Translations under genes and position numbers: made by a program
Notes under the pieces: model-generated
What the model saw: only the letters and a program-made list of their open reading frames with translations
Told to the model about the DNA's origin: nothing
Databases searched by the model: none
Assembly: GCF_008801405.1 (NCBI RefSeq)
Contig: NZ_VZPV01000001.1
Span: forward strand, 1,984,001 to 2,048,000
From: Ralstonia insidiosa
Lineage (GTDB): Bacteria > Pseudomonadota > Gammaproteobacteria > Burkholderiales > Burkholderiaceae
Direction: 5' to 3'
Length of the DNA: 64,000 bases
Part shown: in pieces, positions 27,867 through 35,709 of the stretch
Numbering within the stretch: the stretch's first letter is position 1
How the letters are laid out: every line of letters begins with the position of its first letter

Positions 27867-28901
27867 GTGCTCAACGCCCTGTACCCGCTTGCCCGCCCGC
27901 TGCTGTTTTCGATGGACCCCGAAGACGCGCACCACTTTACGTTGAGCCAGCTCAAGCGGGCGCATGCGATGGGATTCTCCAGTTGCATTGGCGCGCGCAT
28001 TGCGCCGCAACCGCGCACGGTGATGGGCGTGACGTTTCCGAACCCGGTTGGGTTGGCTGCCGGCCTAGACAAGGACGGCGCCTATATTGATGCGCTTGGC
28101 GCGCTCGGCTTCGGCTTTATCGAGGTGGGCACGGTCACGCCGCGCGCACAGCCAGGCAACCCGCGCCCACGCATGTTCCGCTTGCCGGCCGCGAACGCGC
28201 TGATCAACCGCATGGGCTTCAACAATGGCGGCGTCGATGCGTTCATCAATAACGTGAAGGCATCGAAGTGGCGTGAGGCAGGTGGCGTGCTCGGCCTGAA
28301 CATCGGCAAGAACGCTGATACCCCGATCGACCGCGCCGTCGACGATTACCTGCATTGCCTGGAGCGCGTGTATCCGCACGCCAGCTATGTGACGGTGAAC
28401 ATCTCGTCGCCGAATACGAAGAACCTGCGCCAGCTCCAGGGCGCGAGCGAACTCGACAGCCTGCTCGGTACGTTGCGCGATGCACAGCAGCGACTGGCTG
28501 ATCAGCACAAGCGCTACGTGCCGGTGGCACTGAAGATCGCACCGGACCTGGACGACGACCAGATCGCCAATGTGGCCGATGCCTTGCTGCGCCACAAGAT
28601 GGATGGCGTGATCGCCACCAATACGACGATCAGCCGCGAAGCCGTGAGTGGCCTGGCCCATGCGGAAGAGGCGGGCGGCCTGTCGGGTCAGCCGGTACGT
28701 GAAGGATCGACGCGAGTGATTCGCGCGTTGCGTGGTTTGCTGGGCGATGCTGTACCGATTATCGGCGTGGGCGGCATCTTGGCGGGCGAGCACGCGCGCG
28801 AAAAGATCGACGCTGGCGCACAGCTTGTGCAGCTCTATACCGGGTTAATCTATCGCGGTCCGTCGCTGGTGGCGGAGTGTGCCCGCGCGCTGGCGCGCTA
28901 A
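27867..28901 (+). CDS. pyrD: Dihydroorotate dehydrogenase (quinone), class 2
   Basis: 344-aa membrane-associated FMN enzyme oxidising dihydroorotate to orotate in pyrimidine synthesis. The N-terminal amphipathic part (LNALYPLARPLLFSMDPEDAHH) is the quinone-channel helix of class 2. FMN and substrate motifs: GLAAGLDKDG, GFIEVGTVTPRAQPGNPRPR, NRMGFNN, VNISSPNT with the catalytic Ser, and the C-terminal IGVGGI and LYTGLIY. The chosen start is GTG at 27867, which gives the usual length; the frame runs further upstream without homology. Confidence 0.94.
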   Translation: MLNALYPLARPLLFSMDPEDAHHFTLSQLKRAHAMGFSSCIGARIAPQPRTVMGVTFPNPVGLAAGLDKDGAYIDALGALGFGFIEVGTVTPRAQPGNPRPRMFRLPAANALINRMGFNNGGVDAFINNVKASKWREAGGVLGLNIGKNADTPIDRAVDDYLHCLERVYPHASYVTVNISSPNTKNLRQLQGASELDSLLGTLRDAQQRLADQHKRYVPVALKIAPDLDDDQIANVADALLRHKMDGVIATNTTISREAVSGLAHAEEAGGLSGQPVREGSTRVIRALRGLLGDAVPIIGVGGILAGEHAREKIDAGAQLVQLYTGLIYRGPSLVAECARALAR

Positions 28902-28918
28902 AACCTTGTCAACCGGTC

Positions 28919-29239
28919 CTAGCGTCGGGTCAGGTAGATGACGATGGCGCTGACGGCCACTACGGCCGCCGCCATGTCGTACGGGCCGGTGTAGTCCGCC
29001 CACACCGCCGGATCGAGACGCTGCTCGAATGCCGACTGCGCCCAGGGCAGGATCACGCGGGGAATGGCGAACAACACCCCAGCCACGACCAGCAGCACGA
29101 TCAGTGCGGCCAATGCGGTTTGCGTGCGTCCCCAGATGCGGATGGATGAATAGGACAAGGCCCGACCTTGTTCAGGGAGTGCCGCGCCGCCGTCCGGGCG
29201 GTCTGGCAAAGGAATTTGCAATTCAGCTTTGTCGGTCAT
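28919..29239 (-). CDS. Small two-helix membrane protein
   Basis: 106 aa. A polar N-terminus of about 38 residues, a helix at 43-62 (ALAALIVLLVVAGVLFAIPR) and a second at 89-103 (MAAAVVAVSAIVIYLTRR). No recognised family. It is convergent with pyrD and divergent from kup. Confidence 0.65.
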   Translation of the reverse strand: MTDKAELQIPLPDRPDGGAALPEQGRALSYSSIRIWGRTQTALAALIVLLVVAGVLFAIPRVILPWAQSAFEQRLDPAVWADYTGPYDMAAAVVAVSAIVIYLTRR

Positions 29240-29553
29240 TCTCCTACAAAGTTCTGTCCGCCGCTGTCCTACGTTTGGCTATGTGCGGTACAGCACGCCT
29301 GACCCGGCAACAAGGTGCGTAGCGCTTGGCTTTGCGCGGGTTTCCGTTGCAAATGTCAAACGGCTGTTTGCCGGTGTGATTTGCTGCAATCGCCTCCAAA
29401 ACGCCAATGGCAAGGGGGGATTTGTCCTGATGCAGCGCGGCAACGATTGCCCGTTTGAGGGGTTGGCGTAAGAAAGACGCAGGGTACAATCCGCCCTCAT
29501 TGTGCATTGCACTATTTTTTGAGCGGCCAGTACTTCGGCCGATTTACAAGCGC
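29240..29553. other. 314-bp intergenic region upstream of kup
   Basis: No supported ORF. It holds the candidate kup promoter at 29463-29490 and, at its left end, the start region of the divergent small membrane-protein gene. Nothing else stands out. Confidence 0.5.
29463..29490 (+). promoter_or_regulatory. Candidate promoter of kup
   Basis: TTGGCG (29463-29468), 16 bp, TACAAT (29485-29490), about 64 bp before the ATG. The sequence after the box (ccgccc) resembles that after other -10 boxes in this window. Confidence 0.45.
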
Positions 29554-31458
29554 ATGAGTCAAGCTCTTACAGCAGCAGGGGTCCCCCCCAAGACCAACGT
29601 CAACCTGCGTGCCATGGTGATCGGTGCGGTCGGTGTGGTGTTCGGCGACATCGGGACCAGCCCACTGTACTCGCTCAAGGAAGCGTTCAATCCGGAGCAC
29701 GGCATTCCGTTCTCCAACACCGCGGTACTCGGCATCATTTCGATGCTCTTCTGGGCGATGGTGATCGTCGTGTCGCTCAAGTACGTACTGTTCGTCATGC
29801 GCGCCGACAACAACGGCGAAGGCGGCATCCTGGCGCTGATGGCGCTGTCGCTGCGCACGGCCAATCCGAATTCCAAGCGCATGTCGCTGCTGATGATGCT
29901 TGGCGTTTTCGGGGCGTGCATGTTTTATGGCGATGCAGTGATCACGCCGGCTATCTCTGTGCTCTCAGCCATGGAGGGCCTGGAGATCGCGGCGCCCGCG
30001 CTGTCGCCGTTTGTGTTGCCGATCACCCTGGTGATCCTGACAGCGCTGTTCCTGATCCAGCGCAGCGGAACATCGGTGGTCGGCAAGCTGTTTGGGCCCG
30101 TGATGCTGGTGTGGTTTGCTGCATTGGCGGCGCTGGGCCTGATGAACCTGGTGAAGGCCCCCCAGATTCTGGTGGCCATCAACCCGATGTATGCGATTTC
30201 GTTCCTGCATGACCACGCGCTGCAGGCGTTCATCGTGCTGGGCTCCGTGTTTCTGGTGCTGACCGGCGCCGAGGCGCTGTACGCGGACATGGGCCACTTC
30301 GGTGCGCGTCCGATCCGCTGGGGCTGGTTCTTTATCGTCGCACCGAGCCTGCTGCTGAACTACTTCGGCCAGGGCGCCATGATGCTGACCGATCCGAGCA
30401 CGATCGAGAACCCGTTCTACCGCTCCGTGCCGGAGGCGCTGCAACTGCCGATGGTGGTGCTGGCGGCGGCCGCCACGGTCATTGCCTCACAGGCCGTGAT
30501 TTCGGGCGCGTTCTCACTGACGAGCCAAGCGATTCAGCTGGGTTTCGTGCCGCGCATGCGTATCCGTTATACGTCGGAAGCCGAGATCGGCCAGATCTAC
30601 GTGCCGATGGTCAACTGGATGCTGCTGATTCTGGTGATTGGCGTGGTGCTGGCGTTCAAGAAGTCCGACAACCTGGCTGCGGCCTATGGTATTGCCGTGA
30701 CGACCACGATGGTCATCACCACGGTGCTGGCGGCGGTGGTGATGCGCTCGGTGTGGCGCTGGAACACGGTGCTGGTGACGCTGGTGATCCTGGGCTTCCT
30801 GGTGGTCGACCTGGCGTTCTTTGCGGCCAACCTGCTGAAGATTCGTGACGGCGGCTGGTTCCCGCTGATGCTGGGTGCTGGCGTGTTCTTCCTGCTGATG
30901 ACCTGGTACAAGGGCAAGAAGCTGCTGCGCGCGCGCAGCCTGGAAGACGGCATTCCGCTGGAGCCATTCCTGGCAGGCCTGATGGCCCATCCGCCGCATC
31001 GCGTGGAAGGCACGGCGGTGTTCCTGACTGGCAATACCGACTTTGTGCCGGTGTCGCTGCTGCATAACCTGAAGCACAACCGCGTGCTGCACGAGCGTGT
31101 GATCTTCATCAGCTTCGTCACGCGCGACATTCCGTACGTGGATGACAAGCACCGCGTGACCGTGCGCGATCTAGGCGGCGGCATCTACATCGTCAAGGCC
31201 GAATATGGCTTCAAGGAAACGCCGGACGTGTACCGCGTGCTCGAACTTGGCCAGCCGCAGATCGGCACGCGCTGCGAACTGATGGATACGTCATTCTTCA
31301 TCGCGCGTGAATCGGTGGTGCCGTCCAAGCTGCCGGGGATGTCGATGTGGCGCGAGCGCCTGTTTGCGTGGATGCATCAGAACGGCGCCAAGCCTTCGGA
31401 CTTCTTCCATATCCCCGCTAACCGCGTGGTGGAGCTGGGGACCAAGGTCGAAATTTAA
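29554..31458 (+). CDS. kup: Low-affinity potassium uptake protein Kup
   Basis: 634-aa inner-membrane K+/H+ symporter, close to E. coli Kup (622 aa). It starts MSQALTAAGVPPKTN, then the family signature VVFGDIGTSPLYSLKEAF near residue 30. About twelve hydrophobic helices follow to residue 460, including FGACMFYGDAVITPAISVLS and GAEALYADMGHFG, then a cytosolic C-terminal domain of about 150 residues. The frame is open upstream to 29455 without homology. It ends at a strong terminator shared with a convergent gene. Confidence 0.96.
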   Translation: MSQALTAAGVPPKTNVNLRAMVIGAVGVVFGDIGTSPLYSLKEAFNPEHGIPFSNTAVLGIISMLFWAMVIVVSLKYVLFVMRADNNGEGGILALMALSLRTANPNSKRMSLLMMLGVFGACMFYGDAVITPAISVLSAMEGLEIAAPALSPFVLPITLVILTALFLIQRSGTSVVGKLFGPVMLVWFAALAALGLMNLVKAPQILVAINPMYAISFLHDHALQAFIVLGSVFLVLTGAEALYADMGHFGARPIRWGWFFIVAPSLLLNYFGQGAMMLTDPSTIENPFYRSVPEALQLPMVVLAAAATVIASQAVISGAFSLTSQAIQLGFVPRMRIRYTSEAEIGQIYVPMVNWMLLILVIGVVLAFKKSDNLAAAYGIAVTTTMVITTVLAAVVMRSVWRWNTVLVTLVILGFLVVDLAFFAANLLKIRDGGWFPLMLGAGVFFLLMTWYKGKKLLRARSLEDGIPLEPFLAGLMAHPPHRVEGTAVFLTGNTDFVPVSLLHNLKHNRVLHERVIFISFVTRDIPYVDDKHRVTVRDLGGGIYIVKAEYGFKETPDVYRVLELGQPQIGTRCELMDTSFFIARESVVPSKLPGMSMWRERLFAWMHQNGAKPSDFFHIPANRVVELGTKVEI

Positions 31459-31476
31459 GACCAGCGTCACTGAACG

Positions 31477-31516
31477 ACAAAACGGCCCGTGCGGAGAGAT
31501 GCACGGGCCGTTTTGT
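31477..31516. terminator. Bidirectional terminator after kup
   Basis: ACAAAACGGCCCGTGC and GCACGGGCCGTTTTGT, a 16-bp stem with an 8-nt loop. The flanking A/T runs suit kup on the plus strand and the repeat protein on the minus strand. Confidence 0.88.
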
Positions 31517-31540
31517 TTGGGGCGACGCTGGAGTTAGATC

Positions 31541-31981
31541 TTAGATCTTCGAAGCGTCGTGGTCGCGCTTGTGCACTTCGTGGTTGCGTGCGTGCACGTC
31601 GTGGTTGCGGTCCTTGACGTCGGCGTGCAGGTCTTTGCGGTCTTGGTGCAGATCGCGGCGGTCGGCGTTGACTTGGTGCTGGTCTTGCGCGCGCTGTTTG
31701 TTCCAGTATTCAGCACCCTTGACGTTGCCGTTGGCCAGATCGCGGTCTTCGCGGCGTTGAGCGGCGTTGCGTTCAGCACGCTCGTCAGCCAGGGCGGCCT
31801 TGTCTGCGCTGATGTCTGCACGGTCGCGGCGGATATCGCGGTTGTCGTGACGGATGTCGCGGTTGTCCTGGTGGATCTGCTGATTGTCTTGCTGTACCTG
31901 TGTGACCGGGTTGGTCTGAGCGAAGGCAGCGGTACCAGCAACAGCAAGCAGAACGGCGATCAGGGTGTGGCTCGTCTTCAT
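31541..31981 (-). CDS. Secreted repeat-rich charged protein
   Basis: 146 aa from the ATG at 31981, which has AGGAG 9 bp upstream. Signal peptide MKTSHTLIAVLLAVAGTAAFAQ, cleaved near residue 22. The mature part is almost entirely Asp, Asn, Arg, His, Gln and Lys, in short repeats such as QDNRDIRHDNRDIRRDRADI and HDVHARNHEVHKRDHD. It has no Cys. It should form a long hydrophilic helix in the periplasm, and the His/Asp-rich end might bind metal. I do not recognise a family with known function. Confidence 0.75.
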   Translation of the reverse strand: MKTSHTLIAVLLAVAGTAAFAQTNPVTQVQQDNQQIHQDNRDIRHDNRDIRRDRADISADKAALADERAERNAAQRREDRDLANGNVKGAEYWNKQRAQDQHQVNADRRDLHQDRKDLHADVKDRNHDVHARNHEVHKRDHDASKI

Positions 31982-32130
31982 GGTGTTTCTCCTCGTGGGT
32001 GCCAGGCGCGGTGTGTGCCTGTGCCTCCTTAACGGGCCGGAAAGACGGGCCGACGACGCGCGAGTGTTAGAAAAGTTCCACGCACGTAAGGACTTGTAAC
32101 GTGCTCCGCGTGGGTGGCTTCGCGCCAAAG

Positions 32131-32163
32131 AAAAACCCGCCGGGTCCGAAGACCGGGCGGGTT
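32131..32163 (-). terminator. Intrinsic terminator of tex
   Basis: AACCCGCC and GGCGGGTT with inner pairs GGTC-CGAAG-ACC. On the minus strand a TTTTTC tract follows. It starts 20 bp after tex. Confidence 0.82.
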
Positions 32164-32182
32164 CTAGCCAGCAGAACGCGTC

Positions 32183-34519
32183 TTAGCGCTTGAGCTTGGC
32201 GAAGGCGGCTGCCATCGCGCCACCAGCCGGTGCTGCCTCACGGCGTTGCTGACCCCCTTGGCGATTGCCGCCGCCGTTCGGGCGATCGCCGCCGCCGGTG
32301 CGCGCCGGCGTCTGGCCCGGCTCGTCCGACAGACGCATCGTCAGGCCGATACGGTTGCGCTTCACATCCACCTCCATCACCTTGACCTTGACGATCTGGC
32401 CCGGCTTGACCACCTCGTGCGGATCACGCACGAACTTGGTGGAGAGTGCAGACACGTGTACCAGCCCATCCTGATGCACGCCGATGTCGATGAACGCGCC
32501 GAAGGCCGCCACGTTGGTTACCACGCCTTCGAGCACCATGCCGGGTTGCAGGTCCTTGATGTCTTCCACGCCGTCCTGGAACGTGGCCGTCTTGAACTCG
32601 GGGCGCGGGTCGCGGCCGGGCTTCTCCAGTTCGGCCAGGATGTCGACCACGGTCGGCAGGCCGAACTTCTCGTCGGTGAACTCGCGGGCGGTCAGGCCAC
32701 GCAGGGCCTCGCGGTTGCCGAGCACGTCGCCGATGCCTTTCTTGATGCTGTCCAGAATGCGCTTGACCACCGGATACGCTTCCGGGTGGACGGACGAGCG
32801 GTCGAGCGGGTTGTCGCCGTCATTGATGCGCAGGAAACCTGCTGCCTGCTCGAACGTCTTGTCGCCCAGGCGCGGCACCTTCTTCAGCGCATCGCGGTTG
32901 GAAAACGCGCCATTGGCATCACGGTATTCGACGATGTTCTTGGCGAGGATCGAGTTCAAGCCCGAAACACGTGCCAGCAGGGGGGCAGAGGCCGTGTTCA
33001 CGTCCACGCCGACCGCGTTCACGCAATCCTCGACGATGGCGTCCAGTGCGCGGGCCAGTTCGCGCTGGTTCACGTCGTGCTGGTACTGGCCGACGCCGAT
33101 CGACTTCGGATCGATCTTCACGAGCTCGGCCAGCGGGTCTTGCAGGCGACGGGCGATCGACACCGCGCCGCGCAGCGACACGTCCAGTTCCGGGAATTCC
33201 TTGGCCGCCAGCTCCGATGCCGAATACACCGACGCGCCAGCCTCGCTCACCACGATCTTGGTCAGCTTGAGTTCCGGCATGTTGCGCATCAGGTCTTGCA
33301 CGAGCTTGTCGGTCTCGCGGCTGGCGGTGCCGTTGCCGATGGAGACCAGCGCCACGTCGTGCTGCTTGGCCAGACGCGCCATCGTCGCGAGCGAGCCGTT
33401 CCAGTCGCGGCGCGGCTCGTGCGGGTAGATCGTGGCGGTTTCCAGCAGCTTGCCGGTGTGGTCAACCACGGCAATCTTGCAGCCCGTGCGGATACCCGGG
33501 TCCACGCCCATCACGGCCTTCGGGCCAGCGGGTGCTGCCAGCAACAAGTCATGCAGGTTGCGGCCGAAGATCTTGATAGCCTCGGCTTCGGCCGACTCGC
33601 GCAACTGCGTCAGCAGTTCGGTCTCGATATGCGGCTGCACCTTGACGCGCCAGCACCAGCGGCACACGTCCGACAGCCACTTGTCCGCCGCGCGGCCCTT
33701 GTTTTCGATGCCGACATGGCGGGCGATCATGATTTCGCACGGGTGCGGGCTCATCGCGTCCTGCTCTTCGCCCAGACCCAGCTTCACGAACAGCACGCCC
33801 GCATTGCGACCGCGGAACAGCGCCAGCGCGCGGTGCGACGGCACGTTGCGGATCGGTTCGCTATACGCGTAGTAATCGCGGAATTTTTCTTCCTCGGCGG
33901 TTTCCTTGCCTTCCACCACCGTCGACGAGACCAGGCCCTGGCTCCACAGGTGCTCGCGCACCTTGCCCAGCAGCTCGGCGGTTTCGCCAAATTGTTCGGA
34001 GAGGATGTCGCGCGCGCCGTCCAGCGCGGCCTTCACGTCGGGCACGCCGCCATCAGCGGTTGGGTTGCCGTTGACGAACTTGGCGGCTTCGGCTTGCGGA
34101 TCTAACGTCGGGTCAGCCAGCAGCGCCTGCGCCAGCGGCTCCAGGCCACATTCGCGAGCGATCTGGGCGCGCGTGCGGCGCTTGGGCTTGTAGGGCAGGT
34201 AGAGGTCTTCCAGCACCTGCTTGGTTTCGGCCGCTTCGATGGCCGCGCGCAGTGGGTCGGTCAGCTTGCCTTGCTCTTCAATGGAAGCCAGGATCGCCGC
34301 GCGGCGGTCTTCCAGCTCGCGCAGGTACAGCAGGCGCTCTTCCAGGTTGCGCAGTTGCGTGTCGTCCAGGTTGTCCGTCACTTCCTTACGGTAACGTGCG
34401 ATGAAGGGCACGGTGGCGCCTTCGTCCAGCAGTTGCACGGCGGCGGCAACCTGATGCGGCTTGACCGCCAGTTCAACGGCAATGCGGGAGACGATCTTCT
34501 GCAACACGGAATCGGTCAT
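32183..34519 (-). CDS. tex: Tex family RNA-binding transcription accessory protein
   Basis: 778 aa (E. coli YhgF 773). Order: N-terminal Tex helical domain (VPFIARYRKEVTDNLDD near 34-50), a YqgF/RNase-H-like domain around 330-450 (GVDPGIRTGCKIAVVDHTGK), helix-hairpin-helix motifs around 500-600 (DVNTASAPLLARVSGL), and an S1 RNA-binding domain at about 650-725 (GMVLEGVVTNVAAFGAFIDIGVHQDGLVHVS). A Gly/Arg/Gln-rich tail follows. The start is ATG at 34519; a longer frame to 34567 overlaps the next gene's upstream region. Acts in the cytosol on nucleic acid; the exact role is poorly known. Confidence 0.95.
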   Translation of the reverse strand: MTDSVLQKIVSRIAVELAVKPHQVAAAVQLLDEGATVPFIARYRKEVTDNLDDTQLRNLEERLLYLRELEDRRAAILASIEEQGKLTDPLRAAIEAAETKQVLEDLYLPYKPKRRTRAQIARECGLEPLAQALLADPTLDPQAEAAKFVNGNPTADGGVPDVKAALDGARDILSEQFGETAELLGKVREHLWSQGLVSSTVVEGKETAEEEKFRDYYAYSEPIRNVPSHRALALFRGRNAGVLFVKLGLGEEQDAMSPHPCEIMIARHVGIENKGRAADKWLSDVCRWCWRVKVQPHIETELLTQLRESAEAEAIKIFGRNLHDLLLAAPAGPKAVMGVDPGIRTGCKIAVVDHTGKLLETATIYPHEPRRDWNGSLATMARLAKQHDVALVSIGNGTASRETDKLVQDLMRNMPELKLTKIVVSEAGASVYSASELAAKEFPELDVSLRGAVSIARRLQDPLAELVKIDPKSIGVGQYQHDVNQRELARALDAIVEDCVNAVGVDVNTASAPLLARVSGLNSILAKNIVEYRDANGAFSNRDALKKVPRLGDKTFEQAAGFLRINDGDNPLDRSSVHPEAYPVVKRILDSIKKGIGDVLGNREALRGLTAREFTDEKFGLPTVVDILAELEKPGRDPRPEFKTATFQDGVEDIKDLQPGMVLEGVVTNVAAFGAFIDIGVHQDGLVHVSALSTKFVRDPHEVVKPGQIVKVKVMEVDVKRNRIGLTMRLSDEPGQTPARTGGGDRPNGGGNRQGGQQRREAAPAGGAMAAAFAKLKR

Positions 34520-34629
34520 TGCTTCCAGAGAGTGCGATGGGAAGCCGCGCATTTTGCCATAAGGCACAATCTGTTCCGGTGCTGATTGCGCGCCCCACGC
34601 GACGTTTGCCGCACAGGCGCGGTGATAAA

Positions 34630-35394
34630 ATGCAAGTTATGCCTACGCTCCCGTTTTCTGCCCATCATCGCGCTGGTGCGCGCCGTGTTTCCCGCCTGGT
34701 TCTGCTGCTTGCCGCGCTCTGTACCGCGCCTGCGTGGAGCCAATCTCAGCCGGCCGCTGCGTCAAACCCTGCGTCGACCCCAGCCGTGTCTGCCACGCCA
34801 CCGGATTTCGGCGCAGAGCACGATCGCATCACCAGCGCCAAAGCGTGGGCCGAATACCGCTATGCGCAGACCGAGCGCGCCTGTTACGACAAGTTCTTCG
34901 TCACGCGCTGCATCGACAAGGCCAAGGATGTGCGCCGCACGGAACTCCACACCATCCGTGAGCGCGAGCTGGCGCTGGATGAAGCCGAGCGCGCCGACCG
35001 CGCTGCGCGCCGCGATCAGGATCGCGCCATTCGCGAGGCCCAATACAACGCCGAGCGTCCGCAGCGCGAAGCTGCTGAGCAGAAGAACCGCACTGACTTC
35101 CAGAAGAAGCAGGAGCAGCAGCGCCTGAACGAAGCGCAGCGCCAGGCTGAAGCGCCACAACGTGCAGCCAACGCACAGGCGAACGCTCAGAAGCAGGCGG
35201 AGCACGATGCCAAGCTCAAGGCCGCGCAAGAGCAGGGCGCCGCCAACGCCGCCAAGCGAGCGGAGAACGTCAAGCAGTTCCAGGAGAAGCAGCAGGACGC
35301 CGCGCAGCGTCAGAAGGAACTGGAAGAGCGCCGCGAGCAGACCAAGCGCCGCAACGAACAAAACAACAATAACGCGAGCCCGCTGGGGTTCTAA
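34630..35394 (+). CDS. Exported coiled-coil protein of unknown function
   Basis: 254 aa. Signal peptide RVSRLVLLLAALCTAPAWSQ, ending near residue 35, then a Pro/Ala/Ser spacer. From about residue 70 on there is a long charged helix rich in Arg, Glu, Gln and Ala (VRRTELHTIRERELALDEAER, AEQKNRTDFQKKQEQQRLNE), which should be a coiled coil in the periplasm. Two Cys (ACYDKFFVTRCIDKAK) may form a disulfide. The start is uncertain: ATG at 34630 or 34639. It resembles generic periplasmic TolA-like helices, but no named family is recognised. Confidence 0.75.
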   Translation: MQVMPTLPFSAHHRAGARRVSRLVLLLAALCTAPAWSQSQPAAASNPASTPAVSATPPDFGAEHDRITSAKAWAEYRYAQTERACYDKFFVTRCIDKAKDVRRTELHTIRERELALDEAERADRAARRDQDRAIREAQYNAERPQREAAEQKNRTDFQKKQEQQRLNEAQRQAEAPQRAANAQANAQKQAEHDAKLKAAQEQGAANAAKRAENVKQFQEKQQDAAQRQKELEERREQTKRRNEQNNNNASPLGF

Positions 35395-35430
35395 ACTTTG
35401 AAGCGTGGACGGGTGTCCCGGGAGGAAGTG

Positions 35431-35634
35431 ATGGACAGCGATCTGAACACGATCTCACGTCGCATCATCGAATTGCAGATCGAGCATCGCGATCTCGATT
35501 TCCTGATTGACAAGCTGGCGTCGGAAATCGATCACGACGAGCTGCAACTGCGGCGGCTCAAGAAGCGCAAGTTGAAACTCAAGGACGCGATCACGCTGCT
35601 ACAGTTACAGCTTGAACCGGACGTGCCCGCCTGA
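35431..35634 (+). CDS. YdcH / DUF465 family small helical protein
   Basis: 67 aa, preceded by GGAGGAAGTG directly at the ATG. Helix-turn-helix hairpin typical of DUF465: ISRRIIELQIEHRDLDFLIDK and DELQLRRLKKRKLKLKDAI. Cytosolic, function unknown. It is followed by its own terminator before dinG. Confidence 0.85.
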   Translation: MDSDLNTISRRIIELQIEHRDLDFLIDKLASEIDHDELQLRRLKKRKLKLKDAITLLQLQLEPDVPA

Positions 35635-35656
35635 GCATCGCCCATCCCAATTCTGA

Positions 35657-35688
35657 GAAGCCGCCAGCACGTGCGGCTTCCTTCATTT
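35657..35688 (+). terminator. Intrinsic terminator of the ydcH-like gene
   Basis: GAAGCCGC and GCGGCTTC with an 8-nt loop, followed by CTTCATTT. It covers the GTG at 35671 that would otherwise be the first start of dinG, so it helps to place the dinG start downstream. Confidence 0.75.
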
Positions 35689-35709
35689 GCCCCCAGGGAC
35701 TTTTCTCCG

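Noticed and set aside
32246..34105. A 619-codon open frame opposite tex
   Set aside because: Antisense shadow of the Tex gene without recognisable domains.
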